A model generated the notes under the pieces. The model was not told the DNA's origin and did not search any database. It saw only the letters and a list, made by a program, of their open reading frames with translations. A stretch of 64,000 nt of DNA from Stropharia rugosoannulata (taxonomy: Eukaryota; Basidiomycota; Agaricomycetes; Agaricales; Strophariaceae), in contig JANCIK010000010.1 in the NCBI GenBank assembly GCA_028532985.1, forward strand, positions 434,001 to 498,000. The letters run 5' to 3'. Below, in pieces: positions 25,027 to 36,142 of this stretch (the stretch's first letter is position 1; the number at the start of each line of letters is the position of its first letter). Both the position numbers and the translations under genes were made by a program.

Positions 25027-25529
25027 GTAATGGTCATGCCAGGTCCCGAGGGATTGGGATAGTCTATATACTTACTATCTTCGCTCTACGTTCACTCGCT
25101 ATTTAAATACAAAGCCGTTCCAATGGGCAAGGAGTCTCGACAACGGCAACCTTTGAGAAGCCAGCCCTAGTTCGGTAGTTGCGTGTGAATATTTCCACGA
25201 GAACCGCTATGAAAGGTGATGTTGTATCGCCAATCAACTAGGGAAACAAGCGATGGAGTATTAACCTTGCATTACGGATGGATTACGGGCAGCACTCACA
25301 CAGAAATGCGGTAGAAATTGGGTGGAAAACAAGTTTTTCTACCCCGCCCTCGCTTGGGAGATGATATGTTTCAAATGGAATGATCTTAGGTAATTCATTG
25401 GTACTTCTCGCCGACTTTCTAGTGAGAACTATGTTTGTACTTTTTCTGTTACTTAAAGATTGGTTACTGTAAAGGATAAGCGTCAAATGGTCCCCGAGCT
25501 CCGGCGCGCACGTTGCCGAGGCGTTACTT
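25027..25529. other. divergent intergenic region between ICMT-1 and the F-box gene
   Basis: About 500 bp; a TTTAAATA-like element at about 25100 lies ~75 bp upstream of the ICMT-1 start. Nothing else is visible. Confidence 0.4.
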
Positions 25530-27262
25530 ATGTCATCTCCATTGGCAATACCATTAGTTCGCTTTATCATCGCACGCGTCGCTGGGCCTTGCGAACAAAG
25601 TCATGCCACACGCCTGTTCCCCTCGTGCTTCCTGCTTATAATCTCCTCGTTAGACGACTTTCGTACAGGACGCGTGTCCATCCACCTCTGTAGAGCTCTT
25701 AATCGCCTAAAGGAACGGGCAAGCTATAGAAACTGCAAAGTGGCGGCTCTATCAGATACTGGCGGAACAGATACGCAATCTTCATCGATGATATCACAAC
25801 CTGGACTCACTGAAAGGGCTGTTCTGGCAACGCAAGACACCACATCGGAGGCAGTAATAGAAGATTCTCGGCATGGCGACTCTCCGCGGCCTATACTGTT
25901 TTACCACCACACACAACATATCCCCGTTCTGCCCAACGAACTGCTTTACAAAATCATACACACGGTGATCTGCAATGCAGTACACACGTTATGTGTCTCT
26001 TCTGAGGATACCATATGGGAGCGGGGCGTAATAGAAACGCTACACCATGTATCTCCAGCCTTCAAGGCTATATCCACAGAGCTAGCCAGCAAGGCGTTTG
26101 ATTTGTCAAGGAGCGTGCGCGAGGATGATGCAAGGTAAGTAAATCTTCTCTTTGTTCGTTTCTTGGCCTAGTAAACGAATCGCGACTGACATCTATGGAA
26201 CTGACTGATGAACTTTTCTTCCGCGCCCACATTTCTCTGTCATGGTGTACGTCTATCTGCCTGATAAGGTTGCTGCAATCTATGCGCGAGATATTGACTT
26301 ATCTCGACCACCTTGGAACTCGCCTGCGGCACCCGCAAGACTGGGGCTCAATCTCATTCCAAACCATTGACTGCACGGCCTCGTCATTCGTCTTTGCGTA
26401 TGCTCTTTACCTCAGCTGTATCACACTCCGGCGAAATGCGTTTCGTACTCCGCTGGACGCTTTTGAAAGCACCCATAAAGTGGTCCTGTCCGGGCTGACT
26501 CAGAGTGAAGCCCTGTGTAAGAGGGTGACCCCCCAGTCTATGACGGAAAGACTGAGGAAATGTATAGAGCAGGAGCTTTCCCTGGCACAAAATGGTATAC
26601 AATCACGGCAGTCAGTTTGGTATGGACGCTGATTTGTCTTCATAGGCCTTATCCTAGTTGATTCATTTCAGAAGCTGAACTTTAACGCCAGCGCGATGCG
26701 GACTCTAAATTCAGACAATGGCGCGCTTGCGGTTCGTGTTTCATAAAGCATTTTCGATCTATCTAATCTGCGAACTAGGCAATACGATACAGGATGCATT
26801 TGGATCTCGAGAAGGTGGAGGGAGTTTACAAAGATTACGCAGCGCTGCTCACCATAAAAACTGAGCTGGACATGGAGGGGTCAAAGGTGTACGATGTTCG
26901 TATTGCTCGTTCCACCTTCATTTGTTCAACTACAATGCTCACATGACCCGAGCAGCTTCCTGGAGTCCTTCATGCCCTTCGAAATCTATCTACCTTAGTA
27001 GTCATTGGAGAAGATGAGTACAATATTCAGGAGCGTATCGACAGCTTGATCGACATTGGCAAAAATGACTGCCCTTTCTTGAACCCATGTAGCACAACCA
27101 CTGGGACTGAACTTTCGGACCAACTCTGATATCCGTTATACATACCTACCTCTGATCTTTGATGATGTTTTGACAGACCTACGGAACCCTTACGATATAC
27201 TACCAACGCATTCCAGAAATGTATTCGTTCAGACCACGCACGCAACATGTACCATGCCATGA
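25530..27262 (+). CDS. F-box protein of the Agaricomycete type (~457 aa)
   Basis: Six exons: 25530-26134, 26269-26594, 26646-26731, 26779-26886, 26956-27034, 27093-27262, all in phase. The F-box-like motif is VLPNELLYKIIHTVI near residue 138; F-box proteins couple substrates to SCF ubiquitin ligases. The rest fits a family I know from mushroom genomes: REILTYLDHLGTRLR, RNAFRTPLDAFESTH, LPGVLHALRNLSTLV and QPLGLNFRTNSDIRYTYLPL. The start is uncertain: the frame is open from 25530, but an ATG at 25788 (MISQPGLTER) may be the real one. The first intron (26135-26268) is long and ends in an AAG acceptor, chosen because it alone restores both frame and family pattern. The stop lies 8 bp from the end of the convergent ICMT-2 gene. 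Confidence 0.65.
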
Positions 27263-27270
27263 TGTCCCTG

Positions 27271-28065
27271 TCAATATAAACCTGGTATCAGACGATACGG
27301 TACGGCCTTCGACCACTCTGCCCACTTGTCACCGAACGTGGTCTTCATAAGCTTGTCCTCCTGACGGACTCGGTTAAGCACCATCCGAAAGGCAAAGCAG
27401 GGCAAAAATATCAGCGGTCCCAGCACGAGCCATGCAACTGGCATGCGGTATATCTCGCTTTCCCGCAGCCACGCGCCAGGTGTCACACACCACAGTACCG
27501 AGCCGCCGTACGTTAACAGTACCGCCGCATAGGCTGGGTGGCGAACAACAGAGTACGGCCCAGATGTTATGAGTTTATGGTCGTCTTGAAGCGACACGAA
27601 GAACGTGAACTGCTTCCCGAGTTCGCAGAAACACCTTAGGCGGATGGCTGTACTCAATAGGATGAGGAAGCCGCTAAAGACCCGTATAGGTGGGACGGTC
27701 ACCAGGCTGCGCTTATGCGTCGAACCGACGAGAAAGGCATTCTCAAGTATTCTAGTCATTTGATGTAGCGAGTTTGAACCACTGTATGTGTTCGCCAGAA
27801 CAGTGGTAGCGGTGAGAGTCGTTTCAACGATTATGTGTAGCTTGTATGCGAACTGTTTAAACACAGCCTTGAGTGAGGGTACTTGATACGAGCCACTAGT
27901 TTTAAATACAAGTACCTTATACAGCCTTGTTAAGACTTGGATTCTGGATGTAAAATCCACTAGCTTGACTTGCTCTTTTGGTGGGCGCGCATTGGGGTCC
28001 GTCATAGACAGCTGGAAAGCGTAGCCTACTGCGAAGATATAAAGCGGCGTGAGTAATGCCAGCAT
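27271..28065 (-). CDS. protein-S-isoprenylcysteine O-methyltransferase (ICMT copy 2)
   Basis: Exons 28065-27916 and 27852-27271, giving 243 aa. The 63-nt intron (27853-27915) is a multiple of three without stops, so an unspliced reading would look continuous. I removed it because it has GTACTT and AACAG borders and sits exactly where the other copies are interrupted (after RLYK). The start MLALLTPLYIFAVG aligns with the hydrophobic start of the other copies; an ATG at 28257 in the same frame is possible but would add a basic, non-family extension. Family motifs: GPYSVVRHPAYAAVLL, then NRVRQEDKLMKTTFG and WSKAVPYRLIPGLY. It is more diverged than copies 1 and 3. Membrane enzyme of CaaX-protein maturation; its substrate is unknown. 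Confidence 0.8.
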   Translation of the reverse strand: MLALLTPLYIFAVGYAFQLSMTDPNARPPKEQVKLVDFTSRIQVLTRLYKVLVFKTSGSYQVPSLKAVFKQFAYKLHIIVETTLTATTVLANTYSGSNSLHQMTRILENAFLVGSTHKRSLVTVPPIRVFSGFLILLSTAIRLRCFCELGKQFTFFVSLQDDHKLITSGPYSVVRHPAYAAVLLTYGGSVLWCVTPGAWLRESEIYRMPVAWLVLGPLIFLPCFAFRMVLNRVRQEDKLMKTTFGDKWAEWSKAVPYRLIPGLY

Positions 28066-28717
28066 GGAAGACGGAAGATGGAAAATGAAAGTAACCAGCC
28101 CGCCGCTAGCCTGTGTTAATATATACCAGCCCTTGACGAAAGCGGTTATCAGTTGTTCTGATTTCACACAGAAGTTCCCAGCGCGTTTGTATGCGCGCAG
28201 GGACAGGGCGTGGAGCCGTGGGGAAACCATTGGGTCACGACGTTCCCGAGGCTCCACTAGATAATAGCCATGAAGATGGTGATTAGTCTATGAGGAGAGG
28301 GCGGGTGGGCTAAGAAAAGGATCATCGTGAGAGCAATAAGTCATGAGATACTGAACTTAATGGTTTGTGATGTCCGAATTGTCGAAGATGACTTGATGAT
28401 GGAGGAAACAGTTAGAGGAGCGCACCGGGCACGTGCGCTCGTCAATCTCAAGAAAGCTTGCCCATCACGCGTTCCGCCATTCTGGGCATGTCCAAGACTA
28501 ATCATCTCCGGACGGCGCGCTCAAATGCATGTCATTTGTGTGTGAACATGCTATCTTTATTATGATTATTGGGTAAATACCTCTCCGGATACCCATTTTC
28601 GATCAGAACTCCAGGCATGCTTGTTTAATAGGTAGAAATAATTAGTGTACATACGTATATCAATCATGGATAACTTGACTAGACTTGACTGCGTGACGCT
28701 GAACTTAGAAATGTATT
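28066..28717. other. intergenic region
   Basis: About 650 bp between ICMT-2 and the next minus-strand gene; no feature recognised. Confidence 0.45.
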
Positions 28718-29305
28718 CTACCGTTTTCTGTACCGGCCACGGCAATCCCTATTACTTCTATCTATCTTCGTCATGCTTCTGTTCACAATGTTGGTCCGCT
28801 TTTTACTCAAAGAACTAGGCTTAGTGGACGTATCCTTTCGTTTTTCATCTGCCACTTTCTTCTGTGTCGAAATCATGGATGGTGGCTGCTCTCGTACAGT
28901 ACGAGCCCTCAGTACCCTACTACTAGGCTCCACTTCAATGCGTTTGCGTTTCAATGCACGTTTAGCTGGAGGACGCTTATCGTCTTCCATATCGGTAAAA
29001 GGGGTGCTGAACGCCTTTTCGCAAGCAAGCTGGGGCTCTTCAATTCTGTAATTAATTCGAGACGGTTCAGTACCAGCATCCGATGTGAGCGAATATGTGT
29101 CCCTGTAAAAGGATGGGAGTACTTTCTTTCTGGAAATACGCGGTGGAACAGCCATTGCTGCTTTGTGGAAGTATAGAAGTCGGAGTGATCCGGGTTTGAA
29201 ATCAATTCGAGACGGTCCAGCACCAGCATTTGATGCGAGCGAACATGCGTCCCTGTCGAAGCATGGGAGTGTATTCTTTCTGGAAATACGTGGTGGTATA
29301 GCCAT
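28718..29305 (-). CDS. uncharacterised basic protein with a duplicated N-terminus (195 aa)
   Basis: Single open frame starting MAIPPRISRKNTLPCF. Residues 1-50 are repeated as 51-93 (MAVPPRISRKKVLPSF) because the DNA is tandemly duplicated with a 150-bp period. The rest is basic (KRALKRKRIEVE, RVLRARTV, SKKRTN) and looks nuclear. I recognise no domain. A loose resemblance in the basic part to the protein at 12702-13532 may reflect composition only. Expression is unproven; the strongest support is that the duplication is an exact multiple of three and keeps the frame open. Confidence 0.4.
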   Translation of the reverse strand: MAIPPRISRKNTLPCFDRDACSLASNAGAGPSRIDFKPGSLRLLYFHKAAMAVPPRISRKKVLPSFYRDTYSLTSDAGTEPSRINYRIEEPQLACEKAFSTPFTDMEDDKRPPAKRALKRKRIEVEPSSRVLRARTVREQPPSMISTQKKVADEKRKDTSTKPSSLSKKRTNIVNRSMTKIDRSNRDCRGRYRKR

Positions 29306-29345
29306 TGCAACTTAGTGGAAATTCAGAAGGAGTGATTTCCTCAGA
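29054..29345. repeat. 150-bp tandem duplication
   Basis: Unit 1 starts at 29054 and unit 2 at 29204, both with AATTCGAGACGGT. They match closely through the GGAAATACG[CT]GGTGG region and decay after about 29340. The second unit covers the start of the gene at 28718-29305. Confidence 0.85.
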
Positions 29346-29617
29346 TGTAGGCGTTTACATAAGGGCTGGCAGCAGTGATGGAGTTGATCCACAGGTCACT
29401 CTATGTGGCTCAAGCTCAAGTATAGACGTAGACCAAGCAATATCAAGAAGCGTTACGGATTCTTTCAGCCCTTTGTCTCTACCTTAACTAAATTCAAGTC
29501 CGTAATAGATAACTTCTCATGTAAGTATTTTCATAGGTAATAGATTCAATCTGGTAATGTAGACATAGATCTACTTACATCACAATACTCTCGTGAAGCC
29601 ATGACATTTATACGCGA
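29306..29617. other. short intergenic region
   Basis: About 310 bp between two minus-strand genes; nothing recognised apart from the end of the tandem duplication. Confidence 0.4.
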
Positions 29618-31546
29618 TCATTCAAAGTTAACCACAAGAACGATGTCACTGCAGGTTCCAAGGTCAAACCCCAACTGGTCCTCAACACCTTTCCACACGA
29701 CGTCGAGTCTACCGTCAGCCGTGTTATTTGCACACAATGAGAAAGGAGCAAACAGGTCAAGCTCTACTGTCGTCTGTACAGCAGTCAGAATTGTGGGATA
29801 CTTGTTAGTGACCTGCGCAGTCATAGCAAATGTTTGGCCGGTCGAGTCAAGAGGATTCGGCTATTTTCAAATATTGCATTCAATGATTAGGTTAGCAGTC
29901 AGAACCTTGTTATCACATGGAAAATGTAGTTTTCCACGTACCACAGCACAGTAGCCGCCCATTCCCCAGTCTTCGTATGGCGCTATGACTTGAAGAAAAT
30001 TTGTCGTTCCACCTGGACTGGTTGTAATAGGAAACCCTCCCGTCAAATCAATGCTTGGGTCTACTTCAACGTAAAGAGGTTCGAAACCGTCCCCGGCTGA
30101 GACAAAGGTCAACGGTGGCTGAGTGCAGGTAGGGCATGCCTGAACGGAAATATCATTTCAATACATAACTTTTTACCCTTGTCAATGAATAGCTCATACC
30201 GATAAGATCACGGCGGCTACATCTGACCCGCCATTTATGGTGTTTGATGGGTCTAGGACTGCAAGATTGATGGGAAATACCGTATTAGGCACGTCTTTCA
30301 TTACAGCCGACAAGCCGAAGTGTGCTCCAAGGGCAAACTGAGGAGGGGAACCTCTTCCGTTGAAGCAAACCGAGTTGCGGAAATTGCTTGCTTCTTCTGG
30401 CTCTGTTGGCTGTTGGTAAAGCGCCATAACTAAAGGACCACCGCACGCCTTGGACTGATCAGCTGGGCATGCAATAGATTCGCATGCAATATCCGGTAAT
30501 CTTTGTGATTGGACGTCGGTCAAGTTAGCTGACGCAGTATCACACCCTTAAGAGTAAGAAGCTGCGTCAGCATTTGGTCGCACTTATGTCTAAGAAACTC
30601 ACAGCATTCATTACCGTTCTCAATGCCTGCGAGAACCGAAAAAAAGCTTCTTGTTGTTAATATAAGTTGAGCGCATAATGAAATGCATGCATCCACGGTG
30701 GAGGCGCTGCCAACCTGACGGCTTAGAACTCTGGGGCTATCCCTATAAAGGACATCACGGTGTCAGAGCCATGTGAGATATATGCTGTATGCAAGTGATC
30801 AACTGACGAGTAGCAGCCCACATAAGCCCACACAGTTAAGTCAACGCCATCCAACACTCCGGTAACAATTGCTGGAGAGGGTGATCCATCAGTAAATATT
30901 TCCAACCTGCTTGGGCCGCCACATAGTAGATTTGGGTCGCCTGAACATGGACTATCGCAATCGGTAGATGGTGCTATGGCACCGGTCATCTGAATTAACC
31001 CATCACACCCTAGAATAAAAATCTGGCAATAAGTAACACGTCAAACCTGCAGGCAGCTATTGTAGTACGTACAACAGTCCTTGAAATTTAATGTGTGATT
31101 ATCAGCTGATTCCGCATTAATAGAATTATGACAGGAATACAACAGTACTTACTTTTCCATCTTCCACTCCAGCAAATCCTTTTCCTTGGTCAGCACAGAA
31201 TGATGTACAAACAGCGGGCGTCATCAGACTGCTATTCAACGAGGACGCGGCTCGCAATGTTCTCGAAGCCGCATGATCACTAAGTAGTAAGATTGTTAGG
31301 CATATGAATACAGTGAGTTTCAGTTTGCTCACATACATATAGCATCCAACTGTGGACCATCCAGTAATCGGCCCGTTCGGATCCACAGCGGACCCCTGGC
31401 GTACATCAATGACTGAGGCTGCAACGCAAGTGTACTGGAGTAATGTAACATAATGAGGACAGAAGAAAGAGCACTGTGGTATTATCGCGCACCAGGCAGA
31501 CCAGTAAGAGGTACGGATAAGTGGATAACAAATGTCGGACCCTCAT
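29618..31546 (-). CDS. secreted protein with two WSC domains (471 aa)
   Basis: Nine exons: 31546-31493, 31434-31337, 31279-31153, 31079-31073, 31009-30808, 30742-30603, 30546-30200, 30139-29942, 29860-29618, all in phase. The start MRVRHLLSTYPYLLLVCL is a signal peptide split by the first intron. Two WSC domains (cysteine-rich, putative carbohydrate-binding, known from yeast cell-wall sensors and fungal secreted enzymes) follow: one at about residues 40-135 (VGCYIDHAASRTL, GVEDGKDCWCDG, LLCGGPSRLEIF) and one at about 155-240 (VGCYSDSPRVLSRQ, AGIENGNECWCD, KACGGPLVMALYQ). The C-terminal ~230 residues (with CPTCTQPPL and YEDWGMGGYCAV) match no domain I know. There is no transmembrane segment after the signal, so it is probably secreted to the wall or medium. 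Exon 4 is only 7 nt and is needed to complete the CWC motif of the first domain. Confidence 0.82.
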
Positions 31547-33482
31547 GTTAGTGCTTAGCATCTGTGAAAGAGGGTAGCCATGGAATCTCTTTATTCAGAT
31601 ATTGGGCCCCGTACTTATCGCTAGAGAGTCAATGAAAGCAGGCTACTAATAGCTATTGACATGATAAGGCTGTACTAACAGCTCCGTGACATTAGACATT
31701 TCGCGTATATGAACTCATGTTTTGATATCCGAGTGAGAGAATGTAGATAGTTTCTGGGAAAAACAAAAGACATGGTTTGAGAAGCTCCCAGCCAGCAGTA
31801 TACCAGACCTAGTTTCTATGTTAGTGATAAGTACATGTGGGTATCTCACTCGTAATACAACAGAATACGACAATGAACTAAATCAAAGGCGGTCAATCAG
31901 CTGATAGATCCAGAATTCGCATAAACTCCAACGACTTGTCAAACCTGCCAAATTTTCAGGAACCTGTCCAACATACTTACATAAAAACATACACAACGCA
32001 TCTGTTTTATGTATGTACGCATCTTTCGGGGAATAGGACGTCGTCTATTCTTAGATATGCCAGTGCCACATGATCAGGATAAGATGAGGCAAGCTACAAA
32101 TATAAGTACAAGATAAGGGTTTGGCTTCGAGCAAAGAATGTATTCATTATAATGAATGCACCCACAAGGGTGGATGATCCGTGCTCATATAAATAATAAT
32201 GACACCTTACTCGTTCGCTTTCAACAGTAAACTACTATTTTTGGGAATCTAAAAATAGAAGCAATTCAGTATACTGACAACTTTTCAATCAACTGCTGGA
32301 AATCCTTAAATCGACCTCATGATTTGTCTCTTTGCAGCCATTTGTATGTTACGTTGTAAAGTCGTCATTCCGTCATCAGAGCACCGGGAGTTTGGAAACC
32401 CTCACCGGAAACGGGAGGACACGTACTACATTTTCTACAGCTACGGCTCCCCCGGTCACCAGAAATACTGCGAGTCTAGAATTGCGCATGCCCTTCTATA
32501 TGTATGGTTACTAACCGGCTGGTTGCATACACATCCTCAAAGAATCCACACTTTCAGACGGGCTGACTCTGTCACTTGTGGTCCCTTGAAAGACCAGAAC
32601 GCTTAGCACCGACAATTCTATCTTCAATAATTGGTTAACAAGTTAGCGCTTTTAATTTAAAGGTTGCAGTTTCGCACAGACTCCGGATGGAAAATTGGTT
32701 TTTTATATGTGATAGGTTTTATATAAGAAAAAATCGGAATACAACGAAGCCGGAATGACTCAGATTAATTGCTGTAAGCAGCTTTCCCCCTGGGCATGAT
32801 CAAATTACTGAAGGTGGTTAGAATGAGAGACCGGCCCACGTTGGTGTCCTTAAATTACTGTTATCGATGTGGGTTTTTGAAAAGGGCTTGGTCTTATCGA
32901 CGTTACGTTATGTAAAATAAACTGCACAGGAGGTCGCATGGCTTCTCTTCCAACAGGAACTGAACATGAGATGGTCCAACAGAAGCGCCTGGGTCTCCGT
33001 GATAGACGCCGATCAATTTTATTCGCCGCAATTCGGAAAGGTCCGCAACGACTAATCCTAAGTAGACATAGTCAGAAGTAGGCACGGCAACTTGTGTGAA
33101 TTGTGTGAACCTTATACATAATACATCAAGTCAAACAACTTCTGTCGCCGCAGTCCTGACGGATATGCACATACACGCGCCCAGAACGACAATTTCTCTC
33201 CCAGACTGAAAGAATGCAACTGTACGCACGCAGCGAAACCAGTTTCATGACCATCCAACGTCCTCTTTCCGTAACAGTTTGATATAATTAAATAATACTG
33301 TAGGCCCTAAGCTTAAGGCCTTAAGGGGTGATTAGCGGACGGGGTCCATGACGTGAAATCTTGACGTTAGTGCAGCACGACCAACCCACAAACCCAACCC
33401 ATAAACCAGCGCTTGATTGGAACGCCCTTCTTTTACTTATATTGCGCGTACTAAATGGCTTATTCAATTCTTTCGTCTCCCC
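31547..33482. other. intergenic region, 1.9 kb
   Basis: AT-rich. A TATAAATA-like sequence at about 32189 precedes an open frame at 32319-32606 whose start is hydrophobic (MICLFAAICMLRC), but the rest of that frame has no recognisable pattern and competing frames are equally open, so I do not call a gene. Confidence 0.4.
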
Positions 33483-34277
33483 ATGGTCTTCTTAGTCACG
33501 CAGGTATGGGTTCTGTCGTTGGCGCTAGGCCTGCACCTTTGCCTCACCGACCCGCACCCCCGCGCGCCCCACAATTGCCGGACGCTCGATGACTATGGTG
33601 TATGGCGTCAGATCTGCCTTAAGGTGTATCTAGTAAGTTCGTTCAGCTCACACTGGCGCCTTGATCGAACAAGGGATTGAGAACTTACACAGTATTCGTT
33701 TTGGGTGCACTGCATAGCTGAAGCGGTCCTGACCGCGCTCGGTGACCTGTCTGGATACTTCCCGGAATCACAACTCATCAAGGAGGCCAACGCTTCTATT
33801 TTCTCCGCTCTCCTTCCCTTGTCCAGCACGGGCGCCCCCTCCGCGATCCTCTTCCCGCCGTGGCGCATCTTCGGCGGTTTTCTCGTGCTCTGGGGAACCG
33901 CGTTCCGGTACTGGAGCATGCTCGAGCTCGGGGAATACTTCACGTTCCACGTCTCCATCCTCAAAGGCCACCAACTCGTCACAACAGGGCCATACAGCCT
34001 CGTGCGGCACCCGTCGTATATTGGCGCGCTGAGCATGCACCTCGGGAGTGTCGTGTGGTGCGCGTCGCAGGGGTCGTTTCTGCGCGAGAGCGCGCTCTTT
34101 ACGCCTCCGGTGTTGATCCCGCTGCTGGCGCCCTCGATTGTGATCCTCATGGTTGCGGCCAGCATCGTCATCACTCGTACCCCGTTTGAAGATGCGCTTC
34201 TGCGGAAGGAGTTTGGGCCCAAATGGGATGAGTGGGCGAAGGCTGTTCCGTATCGATTAGTTCCGGGTATTTACTAG
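33483..34277 (+). CDS. protein-S-isoprenylcysteine O-methyltransferase (ICMT copy 3)
   Basis: Exons 33483-33632 and 33693-34277, giving 244 aa. The start MVFLVTQVWVLSLALG parallels copy 1, and the intron lies after KVYL, the shared position. Motifs: GPYSLVRHPSYIGAL, then TPFEDALLRKEFGPKWDEW and AKAVPYRLVPGIY. It has several hydrophobic segments, as expected of this ER membrane enzyme. Exon 2 is clearly more GC-rich than the other copies. It is the only copy on the plus strand and is convergent with the F-box-like gene at 34679-36142. It is the closest match to copy 1 by eye. Confidence 0.86.
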
Positions 34278-34678
34278 CATCACGAACAGACTCTCTTCTG
34301 ACGGTCTTTGGACAGTTAATGACGTACATATTTCTTTCTTTTTCATCCCGGTTTAGGACTTATGTACCTTCTCAATAGTTAGCAAGACGATAGTTTATGA
34401 ACACCAAGGGGATTTGCTTAGTAGTAACAGTTTGGTACAGCCAATTGACATCAGGTTATCACCTCAAGAGAATGATTTTAAGAATACATTTACAATTATA
34501 AAGATCAACATTACTATGATGTGTAAAAGTACTATGCAAGTCCATATGTTGTACTATACAATTTGTTATCCATAGCTGGCAGTAAGTGGTGGTACAGGCA
34601 ACAATTACATTCCTTGGCATGAGCATTGAAAGGCTGAGCGCTGAGACGTACATGGTCGAAAGGCATTTATGAGAGTAG
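34278..34678. other. convergent intergenic region
   Basis: About 400 bp of AT-rich 3' flanking sequence; nothing recognised. Confidence 0.45.
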
Positions 34679-36142
34679 CTACCCTCCGAGTTCACGAACC
34701 AATGTCGTCACCAACGCAGCTGCGAGCGATTCCAACGTATCCCGCCTCCCGGCCGCGCGAGGAACCTCAACGACGGTCCGTGTCCGAGAAAGCACCAATC
34801 CGATACGCCGCGGCTGGAACGATACCGAGATAGCAGGGAAAGGAATCGGACTGAAAGCCTTTGTATTCGTTGTCACTGGTGACTGGGGCGGGGTGGGCAG
34901 GCCCGGGAGCGGAAGCTTCTCGGAGGATGACCAGAACGGGGGCGGGTCTTCGTATTGAAGGTCGCCAGGCCATACGGTGTAGTACTTGGCATTGGCATCA
35001 CTGGAAGCCGGTCGGTCATTCGACTGACGGCTTTCAGAGGGGGCGGCCGAGATTGACGGTCTGTTTTCAGGCACTTTCGAAGACGATGCATGCTGTGGGC
35101 CAGATTTGGACGACGATCCGGCCTTTTTGAATGAGGAGAAGAACGACAGCTTCTTGCCCTGCGGCTGGCGCTGCGCTGATGTTGATGTAGACGGAGTCGG
35201 CGCCGGGGGCGGTGTAAACTCCTTCTGGGCCTGCACCCGCGCTATTTGTGCGTCCACCTCGCGCAGCAGCTGCAAACTCGTGGTTGACCCATTCCTCTTG
35301 GCCCCACGTCCTTTCCTCCCGTGTTCATCCAGACTCCAGTCCGGGACAAATATGATCCCCCTTCGTCCCCCAATCTCGCGTACCAAGTCTTCCAGTCGTG
35401 CCCGCGGCTGCGCGACTTCGAAAAGATCCCGGAACGCGTCCTCCCGGTCGAGATGCAGCGATGACTCGTCCATGAGCACATCATGCCGTATCTTCAGAGA
35501 GATAAAGCGGTCCAGGACCGCAGTTTCTCGTTGCGGGCTTTCAAGCGGGGACTCTAATGCCGTTTGAGAGGACGATTTGGGGTTAGATGATGAACCGTAT
35601 GCTGGGGGAGCGGATCCCGAGGCCGACGGGGCGCTCGAGCCTAGCGTAGATGATGAGGAGCCCATGGGGAATGGGTCACTCGTATATGGCGCTCGGACCA
35701 TTGCGAGATACGATGGTAGGTAGGTAGATCGCAGAACATGCATGCATGCTGTGTAGAGTGTCCGGCTCACCAGTCGTAAGCTCGTATTCAGCCAGAGAAG
35801 AGTGCGCCTCTGCCGCTCCGCTATACTGTCAGCGATGATATATCCGCCCCCATAGAGGTAATCAGAGTTTATGTCGTCCGCTTGATACGCTGGAAGCTGT
35901 GGCTTGCTGTAAGGGAACGTATGATGAATGATCTGCAGCAGTATGTGAGCCGGAAGAGACGCCAGAGTCGCCCTGGGTTGGTTCGATAGTGGAAGTGTCA
36001 GTGTAGATCCGTAGGAGGAGGGAGTCGGAGAAGTAAGAGCCTGTGAATACAGAGTAAATGCTACAGGTTCTGGTTGCATATTATCGTCCTGGTACGGGTA
36101 CGGTGGAGTACCCGGCATTATAACTTTCTCATCGATTATCAT
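34679..36142 (-). CDS. F-box-like single-exon protein, paralogue A (487 aa)
   Basis: Uninterrupted frame starting MIIDEKVIMPG. An F-box-like helix (LASLPAHILLQIIHHTFP, about residues 60-77) is followed by a conserved block (RRTLLWLNTSLRLVSRTLYT), a Ser-rich linker, a second block (LDRFISLKIRHDVLMDES, FEVAQPRARLEDLVREIG), a long disordered Ser/Pro segment, and a C-terminal block (SVSFQPRRIGLVLSRTRTVV, then RRDTLESLAAALV). The same blocks in the same order occur in paralogue B at 41036-42163, which lacks most of the linker. I do not know the function; an F-box adaptor role is an inference from the short motif. It is convergent with ICMT copy 3. Confidence 0.75.
   Translation of the reverse strand: MIIDEKVIMPGTPPYPYQDDNMQPEPVAFTLYSQALTSPTPSSYGSTLTLPLSNQPRATLASLPAHILLQIIHHTFPYSKPQLPAYQADDINSDYLYGGGYIIADSIAERQRRTLLWLNTSLRLVSRTLYTACMHVLRSTYLPSYLAMVRAPYTSDPFPMGSSSSTLGSSAPSASGSAPPAYGSSSNPKSSSQTALESPLESPQRETAVLDRFISLKIRHDVLMDESSLHLDREDAFRDLFEVAQPRARLEDLVREIGGRRGIIFVPDWSLDEHGRKGRGAKRNGSTTSLQLLREVDAQIARVQAQKEFTPPPAPTPSTSTSAQRQPQGKKLSFFSSFKKAGSSSKSGPQHASSSKVPENRPSISAAPSESRQSNDRPASSDANAKYYTVWPGDLQYEDPPPFWSSSEKLPLPGLPTPPQSPVTTNTKAFSPIPFPAISVSFQPRRIGLVLSRTRTVVEVPRAAGRRDTLESLAAALVTTLVRELGG

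Noticed and set aside
26172..26268. Alternative exon of the F-box gene starting after the CTAG acceptor at 26171
   Set aside because: It runs into a stop after about a dozen codons or breaks phase with the rest; only the acceptor at 26268 restores the family pattern.
27853..27915. Coding reading of the 63-nt stop-free segment in ICMT copy 2
   Set aside because: It has splice-site borders and coincides with the intron position of the other three copies; keeping it would insert 21 residues not seen in them.
32319..32606. Possible small gene after a TATA-like box
   Set aside because: Two overlapping frames are equally open and neither has a supported continuation; only the first ~12 residues are hydrophobic.
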